From the NCBI GenBank assembly GCA_964059195.1, contig CAXKWD010000005.1, forward strand, positions 138,967,686 through 139,031,685: a DNA stretch of 64,000 nt, written 5' to 3'. The position numbers were made by a program, and so were the translations under genes. Source of the DNA: Ectobius pallidus (taxonomy: Eukaryota; Arthropoda; Insecta; Blattodea; Ectobiidae). Shown here one piece after another: positions 45,773-56,500 of this stretch. Below the pieces are notes generated by a model. The model had not been told where the DNA came from and searched no databases. It was given only the letters and a program-made list of their open reading frames with translations. The stretch's first letter is position 1; each line of letters starts with the position of its first letter.

Positions 45773-48700
45773 CTTCATTGTGACTTCCTCACTTAGGCCT
45801 ATGGTGGTTTCAAACGAAAAAGGTACTCTTTTATTGCATTAGTACTAAAAATGACAAATCAAGGGAAAGAAACTTAACCTAGTCAAACCTTGTTAAACAT
45901 CTACAATATTGTACAACTCCCTTCCTTTACCAGTATCATTGACGAGAGTTATGGTAGTTTAAATCCTCATGGAAATATATTATTTATCTTTCCTTACCGT
46001 AGGTACTATAGACAGAAGAAGTATTATGTTCTTCCCTGAAATTCGATGTTGAACCTTCAACATAAATACTAGTTTTGAGGTACCCTGAATCTAAAAATAC
46101 AATTAGCAGAAATGTTTCAGTGTGTGTGTAAGCGTATCTCTGCTGCGTCTCTTATAGCGTAGTTCACGAAAGAAAAATCACATACAAACTTAATTTTATA
46201 GCTATTTGAGTTAGATATCATTTAGTGATGTAACATAAAAGGTTGGCAACGACTTTTATTTGCTAATTTTCAACGTACTTTTATTATGTAATAAAAAAAC
46301 CTGTTAAGTAAAAGTATTTGTTGATGCCTTGAAGATTGATTCCTTAACTTGAAAATCTCTCTTAATCCTTTAACCATGTTTATTAATAATAAGATAAAGT
46401 TGTGCACAAATGTGCATTGTTCATTCATAGCGTAGTTCACCAGCGTAACCATGTTCATTAAATACAAAGGTATAATGTACCTCAAAGGATTATGACACTA
46501 TGTCTTTTTATAATTTCTTTTATTTTACCAATTGGGATTATATTTCTTTACCCTACCTAGAAGTATATAACGTGATGTCCTACATCTAAAATATTGGGGA
46601 AGTTATATGTTTTTAAAATAACTCCAAGTTCACTTCTTCTATTTAGAGGAATACAACACCACCTGGACATAGATTTTAAAAGTTTTAGCTCAATTTGCGA
46701 CAGAAAGACTCTGCAAACCCTCCTCTTATTAACAGGAAGAAAGATGTTGAGAAACAGCAAGTTCTTCTATCAAAAAGTGTACAGTAACAAGAGCAACAGG
46801 GAAATATGAGAAAACTGTTCCAGCTGCTCTCCTATCAAGTACAGTGGTACAGCGTTAACATTCCTATTGCGGTAATGCCTGGATACTTTTTATCTAAGGG
46901 GTTTATTTGAAGGTTAATGTACTTGTTTCCTTGATCTAACATGTTGATTTGGATTATAAAATCTACAGTTCTACTTTTCTAAGTCTAGATTTTATATAAC
47001 TTTTTAAAAGTTTTAATGTACTGATAATTTTCAGTGTAGGCCTATAGGCCTATATTTTAATATTACTAGAGTACTTAAAACGGTCATTTCTTCTTATCTG
47101 GATAATTCTACCGATACGATAAGAACAACAGACATTGAGATGACTTGGCTTGTTTTAATCTAGTTCTTCAATTGCTTAGAAACATGCTTCCAGTGCCTTT
47201 GCCTTGTACAACAGCATTTATGTCAGGTACTACAGGCTGTAAAATAAATATAGCAGTGCAGTAACTGGCGACGGGCCTTCATATCCTCTAGCATGAAATG
47301 CAAGCCAACCTCCTATTGATGTGTTGTAAAAGTCAAGACATTAAATAACGATCATATAAAACAAATGTAGAAATATAATCTAAAATGATAGTGTTTGTAT
47401 ATGATCATTCCGCATAAAATATATTCTGGCGTCTCGGAAAACATTTTACCCTGACTATTGATGCATATTTTCGTGATTCGTGTTATACTCCCGAGGCATT
47501 TGAAATAAAATGTAGTTGTAAAACTCTGAAATATATTGATCTTCCATGTTAGAGCCATTATAAAATCTTAAGAGTTGACTATTTTATGAGTCTTCTCAGT
47601 TCTATATATTACGTCATCAAAAATGGCTCACTCACGCAATTTGAATGGTGCTTTGCATGTCTTAGCAGCTATTTTGTTATTCTTTTGTGATTTTATTTCC
47701 TTCCTGAAACTTGATAAGGCCGTTGAAATCTTTGTAACTGGCTGTATTTTATAATTGAGAGGTTAGAATTGAAATGGATTAAGTCGGCTGTTGTCAATTT
47801 AGGAAGAATATTAATATTTTGTGTAGTAAAATCATTTTAATTCTATGTTCATTAGTCCTGAAGCATAGTAGGCCTACTATCCAATGTGTAAAGATGTAAT
47901 TGTCATAAGAGCAATTTGTGATTTGCAGGTTATTTTGTCTGCAATGAGCAAGCAATCTATATAGATTAAGATACAAACATAAGACAGTATACTTCTTACC
48001 TTTAAATTAACATTTAACAATTAAAGAGTTTTACTACAAATTTTAAGATAAAATTAGGGAGTCACAATAGGCCTGGTCCTATATAAACAGTTATTGTGTA
48101 AATATTAAAAAGGAATCGTTGGATTTTTCCGAGAAAATTTTGTAAAATAATTGGTAGTTAGTATAAAATTGTCCCATCATCAGAATATGTCTAATAAAAA
48201 GTAATAAAGTAATATGAAAAGTTTTTTTTCGCACATATTTACGCTGGACCTATTAACACTTTTTAAAAATCAGGAACCTTAAAACGTAAAAATTGGACAT
48301 GGAACATGGAATATCGCAGTAAATTACGATATTTCCCCCACGTTTAGATGAAATTTGGAGTTCCCAATTATCACAAGAAATCACAAATCTACGAATAAGT
48401 TTTAAAAATTGCATTATTGTGGATCAAAGTTGACAGATGAAAATTATAGGTTATGGGTGAATGAACTTTCAACTATACCAGTTCTTAAAAAGTGTAGATC
48501 TCTACGGCTTAGGTTCTTCTTCTGCGAAAGAAAATTGGAGTGCTCGTAGCTACGCAGAAAAAGAAATAGGAATATAACTTATATTTATTCCCATCGAATT
48601 TAAGTAGGTCGGCTGAAAGTCATCTCCGGTAGGCTTTACAAAGGGATTTTGTCACTAGGCGAGCTATCCACGTGTCATCTGTATAGCATCGTACGATACC

Positions 48701-51184
48701 CCGCTATGTATTTTATTGCCGAGCGGGATCAGAACTGCGGGAAGCGGGCATCGAAAGTATGGCCGCGGTAGAATCATAAACCCGGACGAAGCGATGGGCT
48801 GTAGACATACAGGATGGCTATGGTCTCTCCTGCCTTTATCTCTAGAGGCCAGAGCAGCTTTTATACTGCAGCATACACATATTTCTAGCAGCTATACTTA
48901 AGTGGCGCAAGAGAAGATAGCTATACAGTTCACCTCTAGAGAGGATCATGAGGGTGGAAGGTATGCACGGAGACGAAATGTATCTGTTATTTACAATATT
49001 ATTGTCACAGATTCACTAACGGGGATTAACACAGGTTAGACGAGTTTGTGTGGGTTTGTACCTAAATATTATTTATCTCCCAAAATATTTGATCAATTGC
49101 AATGAGATTTTAACTAGAAATCACCAAGTAATAACTTCACTTTTGTGAATAGTTGGGTAATGGAATCTATTCGTTTTTTTTAAATGGCAGCCTTTTTGGT
49201 TTGATCGAAAATAATGCATTCCAATAAAGAATTTTTCTTTTTATCAGAATATTTATAACAGTGAATGTTGGGAAATTTTGACAGTTTAAGTCAAGGCTAT
49301 AGCAAATGAACTGAATTTATTTTTAGGGAAAATAACTTTCCATTTTTTCAAAATTCAGAATATTTTTATGCATTTTATTTTTGTACGAGAAAACCAATGA
49401 TCATAGATACAAATTAAGTTCAGATGTTAACTATGTTATTCAACAGTATTCACAAGAAATTCCATGTAATCATTGACTAAGTTGTTTAGAAAAAGAGAAA
49501 AATTACATGAAAATGTAAATTGTGATAAAATGCAATTTACTTGCAACATGTATTTTCTGCTGAAGGGCTTTTAAATGCCACTCCATTTAATAACAAATTA
49601 TTTTAAATGTCCTTAGAACTCCGATAATGGTCGACATATTCACATGAAACAAATTTTAATGTGAAGTTTATTTATCTGTTATAAGAAATGCCTTCAAAAT
49701 TATTTTTTCAACCCATTAAGTCTTAATGGACTACAGGGTTATTATCTGTAAGGTGTCATTTTGTACTGTTTTTCGATAAAAAAATATTACTTTGTCACTT
49801 AATGTTCTAAAGTATTCTTTTTCCCCCCTTTCTTATAAGACCCCCTTTCCTCGTCTGTTGCATTCTAAACATTTTTCTCTTCTGAAAAATTTGTTTTCAT
49901 TAACATGTGGGGTTTCTCAGTTTTGTGATTCATTTTATACGTATTATTTATCTCTCTATAATAAAGGGACCCAAGGACAGGCAGAACAGCAGAGGTAGTC
50001 CGAGATGAAAATGGGCACAATTTTTTGACAAAAATAGCTAAGTGCAGAAATTGGTGGAAAGAATTGGAGAATAGCTAGAAGAACTAAAAGTTAAGTGCAA
50101 TGAGGTGTGCAACAAAAAGTGGATTCGGTGGATGTGTTTACAGATACCGTAGATATAAGTTAGAATAATTTAGGTAAAGACGCAAGAGTTACATCAAAGC
50201 TCACAGGGACTAGCTTTCTCTATGAGTAGGAGACCCTTGCCCGCTAGGGATGTTCCGAACTTATTTATTTATTATTTATAATAATTTTTTAAGTAGAACT
50301 CTCGTTATTGCATAAGTCACTTTCCTTCTTGGGCTCGTAAATATTACTATCTTTTTCGTAAATTAACTCGTAATTTGTAATCTTAGGTGTTCCAAGAGAT
50401 TCAACATTTACTGATTCTAATAGAAAATTGGTAGAAGCAGTATCCTATCCCTTATTAAGGTCTGAAGGCTAAACAGAAAATCCAGTCTCTAGAATTAAAG
50501 AGTTCGTGGGAAGTAGCAGGATATCTGGAACATAAGCATACACTTTTAGAAAATTACATACCTTCACGCCCAGAGGCTCAACAAATGACCAGTAGTGATA
50601 ATAGCACAAACGCCATTCTCGAGTACGGGCTAATTTCTCGAAATAGTTCACGATTCCTTCTTTGCTAACTACCACAATTATTTTAATAGCTGTGAACCAA
50701 TATAAAAAGTAAACTTTTCACTTCTCAATGTAGTTCTGATTGCGTGAGTTTTTATTTTATTTTTACGCAATTCTAAAGGTACCAGGTTTATTACTCTTTG
50801 AACTTCTTTAAGTTTATGACATTCAGATGTCACCTAAATCATGAATCTTGACTGGATCAGCGTTAAAATGTTATATAATTATAATTTAACGAGAAATCCT
50901 TCATTTATTGTGACTATTTAGCGAATACTTACGGAATTAAGCATTTAAAGAATATTGTTAAAACCACGAAAATGAATAAAACACATTGCTATCTGTGTCA
51001 TTGTAAGCGAGATAGCCTATGGCGGGATAACCAGTAGATTATAATGTATCGATCGTTTCGCCATCGGAAATAGAGTTTTTTAGATTACCCTCCTTGGTAT
51101 AACTAATAATATCGTCTTATTAATAATAGATTTATTGCTATACGAGATTTAAAATACTTCTCCACACATATAATCGTTAGGGAT
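45773..51184. other. No gene confidently seen
   Basis: Long unique AT-rich stretch. The only notable part is a GC-richer patch at 48650-48960 (GCCGAGCGGGATCAG, GCATCGTACGATAC) with a 61-codon frame of no recognised family. Overlapping opposite frames at 46557-46809 have no motif. AGACCCTTGCCCGCTAGGG at 50230-50248 looks repeat-derived but has no partner here. Confidence 0.4.
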
Positions 51185-51480
51185 ACCTAATTTTCGTGAG
51201 GGACAGATTCGCGAATTTTGGTTATTACGAATGAGACAGTAGCTTTTTTTGTTTCAAACACTCCTATGCCAAATATTTTTTACTTTCGGAAAAAAGAACG
51301 CAAAACTTTCTGTATTCACGAAATTTTTTATTGCAATTTTTCAAATTATATTTTTCAAGAGAAATTTTTTATTTTATTTTAGAAGGGAATTTTCCTCGTC
51401 TATTTCAAAAGCTTTTCAAAGCTTTACTTGATGAATGTTTTTTTAATAAATAATTCAGCTCTGAAAACTAAATAAATGCT
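51185..51480 (+). repeat. Dispersed repeat family C, copy 2
   Basis: CCTAATTTTCGTGAGGGACAGATTC, CACTCCTATGCC and a T-rich middle match 32050-32270. The end (TTCAGCTCTGAAAACTAAATAAAT) resembles the end of family A, so the two families may share a 3' region. Confidence 0.45.
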
Positions 51481-51614
51481 TACTTTTTATCGAGTTCTTC
51501 TTCACTGAACACTTTATATGTCTGACTAAGCGAATAAACTATTTAAAACGTAATAAGTTACCGAAAACACTTTTAACGTAATAAGAGTTGTAACAGCCAT
51601 TACTGTCATCCGGC

Positions 51615-51823
51615 ACCGGAAGTAAAGCGCGAAACACCTCTGTCGTTGTCGGATCAAACTAAATGATAATATAAGCTTAACATAACTTTCCTGTTTGCCT
51701 ACCTAACAATAATTAAAAATAAAGTGTCTAGGGTAGGAAAAACCTTTGTTATTATGTCATATGCTCAGTTCCAAACATTTATCAACGTTATTTCTAGAGT
51801 AGACATGCAATGAAACCGGAAGT
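51615..51823. promoter_or_regulatory. Two ETS-type sites exactly 200 bp apart
   Basis: ACCGGAAGT occurs at 51615-51623 and at 51815-51823. ETS-family sites are common in housekeeping promoters. The first lies in a locally CpG-rich context (CATCCGGCACCGG, AAAGCGCGAAAC). An ATG at 51899 is followed by AAG then GTAGTG at 51925-51933, a possible but weak donor. No coding support beyond this. Confidence 0.25.
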
Positions 51824-52309
51824 GAACGTAAGGTTGTCAACGAAATTAATTTTGGGGCGGATGTGTGTATTGTCTGTCTGCTACGTATTTCCCCATCCAT
51901 GAGACATGGATCTCTTCCAAGGATAAGGTAGTGTAGGGTGTTTGATATAGTTATTATTATAAATTACTATAAGCGCATTTATTATTATTAAATTATTATT
52001 TTATAATTAGTCCATTACTGTTTTCATTGGCAGTCGTCTTTGAATCGTGATAAATGTTTCAAAGTATTAAATCTAGTTCCGTCCCATCGAAAGTAAAAAT
52101 TCATTAAGAAGGGGCAATTACATGGTCAAAACTATGGTTTGAAATTGTATAAGAAGTCTTTTGCTGAGCACCCTGAATATAAAATTAAAATCTTAAACAT
52201 TATAAGAGGGTACAAAATATTTTGTAATATTAATAGCACAACTTTAATTTTGTTTGGTCTTTCAATGTTTCAACCCAATTCATTCTATTTTTTGTTTGTT
52301 CTTGTTGTA

Positions 52310-52600
52310 AATTCTATTAAACCACTGGTTAATGCTGCAGAATTATTTTGTATAATTGTACTAATACATTTATAATTTTTCGTTTGTAGTATATACTGTG
52401 CATTGATATATAATTAGATTTATATTCAATCTACTATACCCCCCTAAACACGAGCTTTGCTCATATAGGGACATACCTTACATTTTAAATTAGAAATAGT
52501 ATTTTCTGTTGGTTTTATTTGTTTTTACGTGTACTAAATGTGAAATAATGTAAGTAATGTAATGTAATGTAATAAATAAAATAAAAATAAAATGTACTTT
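52310..52600 (+). mobile_element. LINE 3' untranslated end, copy 2
   Basis: Matches 5950-6240. It contains ACCACTGGTTAATGCTGCAG, TACTGTGCATTGATATATAA, a stem-loop region at 52439-52470 (CCCCCTAAACACGAGC, then GCTCATATAGGG), a 30-bp insertion relative to copy 1, and TTTATTTGTTTTTACGTGTA. The tail (52548-52595) is repeated TAATG units followed by AAATA. A 78-codon frame from 52139 overlaps its 5' edge and is not recognisable as LINE coding sequence. Confidence 0.75.
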
Positions 52601-52879
52601 CCGTTCTCTTAATTTCCCTTTTTTATAATTTCGTTATCCTCTTCTTTTCTTGTGATTTCTTTCCATCATCCATGTTTATTTCTTGGCTTAGGCCTTTCTG
52701 CCTTTCATGTTACTGCCAAACGTCCCATCCGTATTTTTTCTTGCGTTTCCCATATTTTAGTTTTTTTTTTATCTGTTTAATGTAGTATACATACGTGAAA
52801 TACTTGTAGTAATATAATTCTCTTTCTTTTCTTTAAAGGCTTATACATCATATTCGCAAAGAGCAAAGCTTCGCCAACT

Positions 52880-53091
52880 TTGCATAATGTGTGCATAATC
52901 TGTGTGATGGAAACAAATGACTACCGAGGTCGCGACGCGGCGTTCACTTTCAGCTGTTTTCTGCGCACGCTCTGCCTGTGACATGCATGACGTTGTCGTG
53001 TGTTGCCTGCAACATGTCTCAAGCGGAAAGGGGAAAGGGGTTTAAAATTGTTTTAAAATTTATTATTCCGACCTTCAGTCAACAAAAATGA
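52880..53091 (+). promoter_or_regulatory. CpG-rich patch, possible promoter
   Basis: In an otherwise CpG-poor stretch this segment has GAGGTCGCGACGCGGCGTTC (52927-52946), TGCGCACGC (52963-52971) and TGACGTTGTCGTG (52988-53000). An ATG at 53014 in acceptable context (AACATG) opens 25 codons beginning MSQAERGKGF before a stop at 53089-53091. That tiny frame may be a uORF or chance. No gene body seen. Confidence 0.25.
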
Positions 53092-53450
53092 CTGGCATGT
53101 GGTTAATTCTAGAATATATTCGACATTTATAACGACTTAGATTCATATCAATCCTATATTTATGAAAACGACCTGTATTGTGAAATGAAGTGGTTAAATT
53201 ATATATAAAATATGTGACGTGCTTCCCAGTGGCGGATTTATATTGTTAAAATATGAAAATAAAATTTTTGCTGCCTATTTTTAATTTTATTGCAATCAGT
53301 GACAGCTCAAAATGTTAACTGTAGGTTAAATCGTCCTGAATTTATTCATCATCTCTACGACGTAACTGAAAGCTACTGTAAGATCTTTTATCTAGGGTGA
53401 AAAGTTATTTTTATTGATTAATTTTTGCCGTTTTGTATCCATAATAGTAA

Positions 53451-53650
53451 TGGAAGGGCTTGGAGAGATATAGTCATAAGCCACCCTTTATTAGTTTGTA
53501 GAAATTAAAGTTTTATGAAAATTGTTAAACATATTTGTTGAACACAGATAATATTTTTAAGTTTCTTACGTAGTTTTATAGCGATTGTCACATTACTTTC
53601 TCTAAACTAATAAGGATACCTTTTGACTTATATATCTCCAAGTCCTTCTA
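53451..53650. repeat. Imperfect inverted repeat with 106-bp loop
   Basis: Left arm 53451-53497 (TGGAAGGGCTTGGAGAGATA...) pairs with right arm 53604-53650 (...TATATCTCCAAGTCCTTCTA) at roughly 80% over 47 bp. Weaker pairing extends outward (GTATCC / GATAC). It could be a decayed MITE or a hairpin RNA precursor. Confidence 0.75.
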
Positions 53651-54088
53651 TCTTTATTCTTCTACACTAATATCTGTATCACTTCACGAGTAAGAAGTGT
53701 TATTACTTTAGTTCATTAAATTTTCTTCCTGCCGAAATATTACTAAAATTATATATTTATATAAAGTTACCATTTGTAACTCCTTTTTATGAAAAGTTCT
53801 GTGGATGCTATCATCTTATGGTCCTTATAGAGGTTATTGGTTTTCCAGATTATCGTTTCCATAGGAGAGTCTAACAAATAAACAGATAACATAACATTGA
53901 AATATGGCAAATGTTACTTTTGTACTATAGTTAGCATTCCAGAGGTAGACCAGATCGAATAGACTGAGTTTTAGGTTACTGAAAGAATATCTCCTAACAA
54001 ATTAACCTGAGAGTCTTTCAGAGTTGTTCAAAATGATTGAAAATCATATATTGATCTCATATAATTGAAATTTTCCTAAGACTAACAT

Positions 54089-54090
<2 letters not shown>

Positions 54091-54129
<39 letters not shown>
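54091..54129. repeat. (TA)n microsatellite
   Basis: About 19 uninterrupted TA units. Confidence 0.97.
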
Positions 54130-54130
<1 letters not shown>

Positions 54131-54139
54131 CTTATCTAC

Positions 54140-54320
54140 TTTTCATGAGTGACGGAGATGTAGAATCTGTTTGAAACCCCTCTAAACCGAAATATTGTCA
54201 TTTTATATTCACGAAAAACACGAAATCTTGTATATTTTGCGGAATATTCCTTTTCAGTGAGGATGTTTAAGAAATTTTATTTTTTGAAGGAAAATCTCAA
54301 GTTTTAACGGTTGCAGCGCA
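54140..54320 (+). repeat. Possible dispersed repeat family C, copy 3
   Basis: Shares CTTTTCATGAGTGACGGAGAT, TTCACGAAAAACACGAAATC and TTTTTTGAAGGAAAATCTCAAG with the C copies at 32050 and 51185, at low identity. Confidence 0.35.
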
Positions 54321-55015
54321 GTGCCTCAACCACGGCGAACCCTACACTTTTCATAAAATTATACGAAAATGTCATATTCATTCTCTAGTCAGTTTCCAAC
54401 AAATATGTATTCGATTACTTTAATTCGTAGATCCCTCACTGATATCCTTGTTGATTTGTTATTATTAAGAGAAAAGAAGGGAATTGAAAGTTGGGTTTTA
54501 TCTGGGAGGGTTGTGTTGACATTAAAGCACGCGAGATCAGGTACCGCCCCGATGTGGCCTGCGCGTGTAACGTATCTGCATACTATATTTCACATTGCAA
54601 ATAGGGTGTAGCACTGAGATATTAGCATATCGTGACCTCTCTCACTTGTTGCGTAACAATCATCATGATGATGATACCTGCCAACAGCCACTCGTGTCAT
54701 TAACTGGCCACTCGCTCGAGAGGGTCTATGAACGGCCGAGTGGCGGATGCGTTGCGTTGAGATCAAGCCGGATGTGTTTTTGTAGAGTTTACTGATTGAC
54801 CGGTGCTGTTGAAACGCTACAGGCTAAAAAGATCGAACTCAACAATTATATTTGCTTTGTAAAACATAGTTTATTCCTTAAAACCTTGGGAAACTTCTTT
54901 AATCTTTCAAAAGGACTAAAGTAAATATTAACATAGCTTCTGTACGCTCCATGACATGTTTTCGTATGTTTGTGTTTCAAAAACTTGATCCCTTTATTCA
55001 TCACAAGAGCTAAGT

Positions 55016-55466
55016 ATTTTATATAGGGATGGGTCCTCGATACTTTCGATACTCTCGATACTTCCATGGTATCGGCATCGAACGATACTTCAGAAAACTC
55101 GCTCGATACTTTTTCCATACTTTTGTAGTTCTGCAATTCTGCAATTAAGTGAGAATGCTAGTATTTTTTAACAAAAACTTGTAAGTGGACTGTTTAAAAA
55201 ACTAATTTTAGTTTTAATGTAGAGTTTCAAAATAATTATAGGCTACTGATGATATAAAATTTTGTCTCACTGAATATGCACACATAATTAATTTAGTTGG
55301 TATTACACAGTTCTCTCAAATTTTAATGTTTAATGTAGGCCTACCTATTTATTGAAACTGGAAATGTTGAAGGTATCGAAGTATCGAGTAACGAGGAAAA
55401 ATCATGTATCGGTATAGAGTATCGAGTATCGAGAAAATCTGGTATCGACCCATCCCTAATTTTATA
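55016..55466. mobile_element. hAT MITE family 3
   Basis: 435-bp body (55024-55458) starting TAGGGATGGGTC and ending GACCCATCCCTA. The perfect 8-bp TSD ATTTTATA lies at 55016-55023 and 55459-55466. Both subterminal regions contain many CGATACT / AGTATCG repeats (55038-55115 and 55370-55450), expected transposase-binding sites. No transposase. An ordinary-looking minus-strand frame (54846-55136) merely overlaps it. Confidence 0.93.
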
Positions 55467-55468
55467 CA

Positions 55469-55816
55469 CAGTAGAACTCCAGTTGTCCGGATTAATTTGG
55501 ACCGGACCCGATCCGGGAAATCAAATATCCAGATAATTGTATCAAACATGAAAAAAGGTAATTTCTTAAAATAAAATAAAATAAAAACTAAATTTTACAT
55601 TACTGTACTTATATAAAGTGTCATATCTCGGACGTATCGGTCAGAGTTAGTTGTCTTGCTGACAAACTCGATTTTGTGGGCCAAAACGTTTGCTTTTTCG
55701 CAAATAATCGGTCCTGAAAGAGGGTTTCTCAATGCTCGCTGCTGCAAAAACAACTTGAATATGGCCTCAAAGCGATCCGAATAATTGGCGATTCGGATAA
55801 TTGGAGTGCTACTGTA
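55469..55816. mobile_element. Pogo-like MITE
   Basis: 346 bp, starting CAGTAGAACTCCAGTTGTCCG and ending TCGGATAATTGGAGTGCTACTG, followed by TA (55815-55816). On the left CA replaces the expected TA. CAGT-starting TIRs with TA targets are typical of pogo/Tigger-type Tc1-mariner relatives. The right half is repeated at 23066-23274. It begins two bases after the hAT element's right TSD. No coding capacity. Confidence 0.82.
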
Positions 55817-56319
55817 CTTTCATTTGGAAAATAAATGTTTTCACGTGTAACAAAGTATTTAAAATCATAAAAAATATGTAATAAAATATTTTAAATGGCA
55901 TTTATTTGTGATAATGATTCAGAGACAATCATGCATTAATTTTTCAATGAACAGTTACATGTTTTTCTAAATCCTCTGTGGTCATTGACGTCTGTCAGAA
56001 ATAATGTTTTTACAGAGGGAAAACTACCTTTCAACGTTAATCCTTCTTGATGTAACGAGGGTAAATGTAAAGAAAGAATTCTATCTGAGGAAATCCCCCT
56101 CAGGAGGTTCAATCATGCCTCCACTTGACACCTTCTAAATATTAGTGTAGGAAAATAACATATTCTGACAAGATTCAGTAAAATCTGCCCTGAACTTACG
56201 AAGCCCTTGTGCGTTGGTGTTAGAGAAGATTGTTATATCTTATCAAAAACTTGTACTATAGTTGATTTAATTCTTTGGTAAAACCCATTTAATTTAACCC
56301 ACAACAAAAAGCATAAACC

Positions 56320-56500
56320 CTATCAACAAATCCGTCAGTCAATTTGTAAAGCAAGCATCAAAGAATCTGGCATAAAATATCCTGGTTCATGTTTTAATTT
56401 CTGCCGGAAGAGATTGATTTGAATGTTGATTTAAAATAATAAATTAGATGCATTGATGTCTCAAATATGAATTGTGGAAAATTCAAGAACAAGTAGTTAA
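56320..56500 (+). repeat. Dispersed repeat family B, copy 4
   Basis: AACAAATCCGTCAGTCAATTTGTAAAGCAAGCATCAAAGAATCTGG matches 36905-36955 in blocks, followed by GGTTCATGTTTTAATTT and a diverged 3' part. Confidence 0.6.

Noticed and set aside
48650..48960. Possible solo LTR in a GC-richer patch
   Set aside because: No TG...CA ends with target duplication and no second copy, so it was not called.
51899..51927. Possible first exon beside the second ETS site
   Set aside because: The donor (AAG then GTAGTG) is weak and the ten-codon frame carries no other support.
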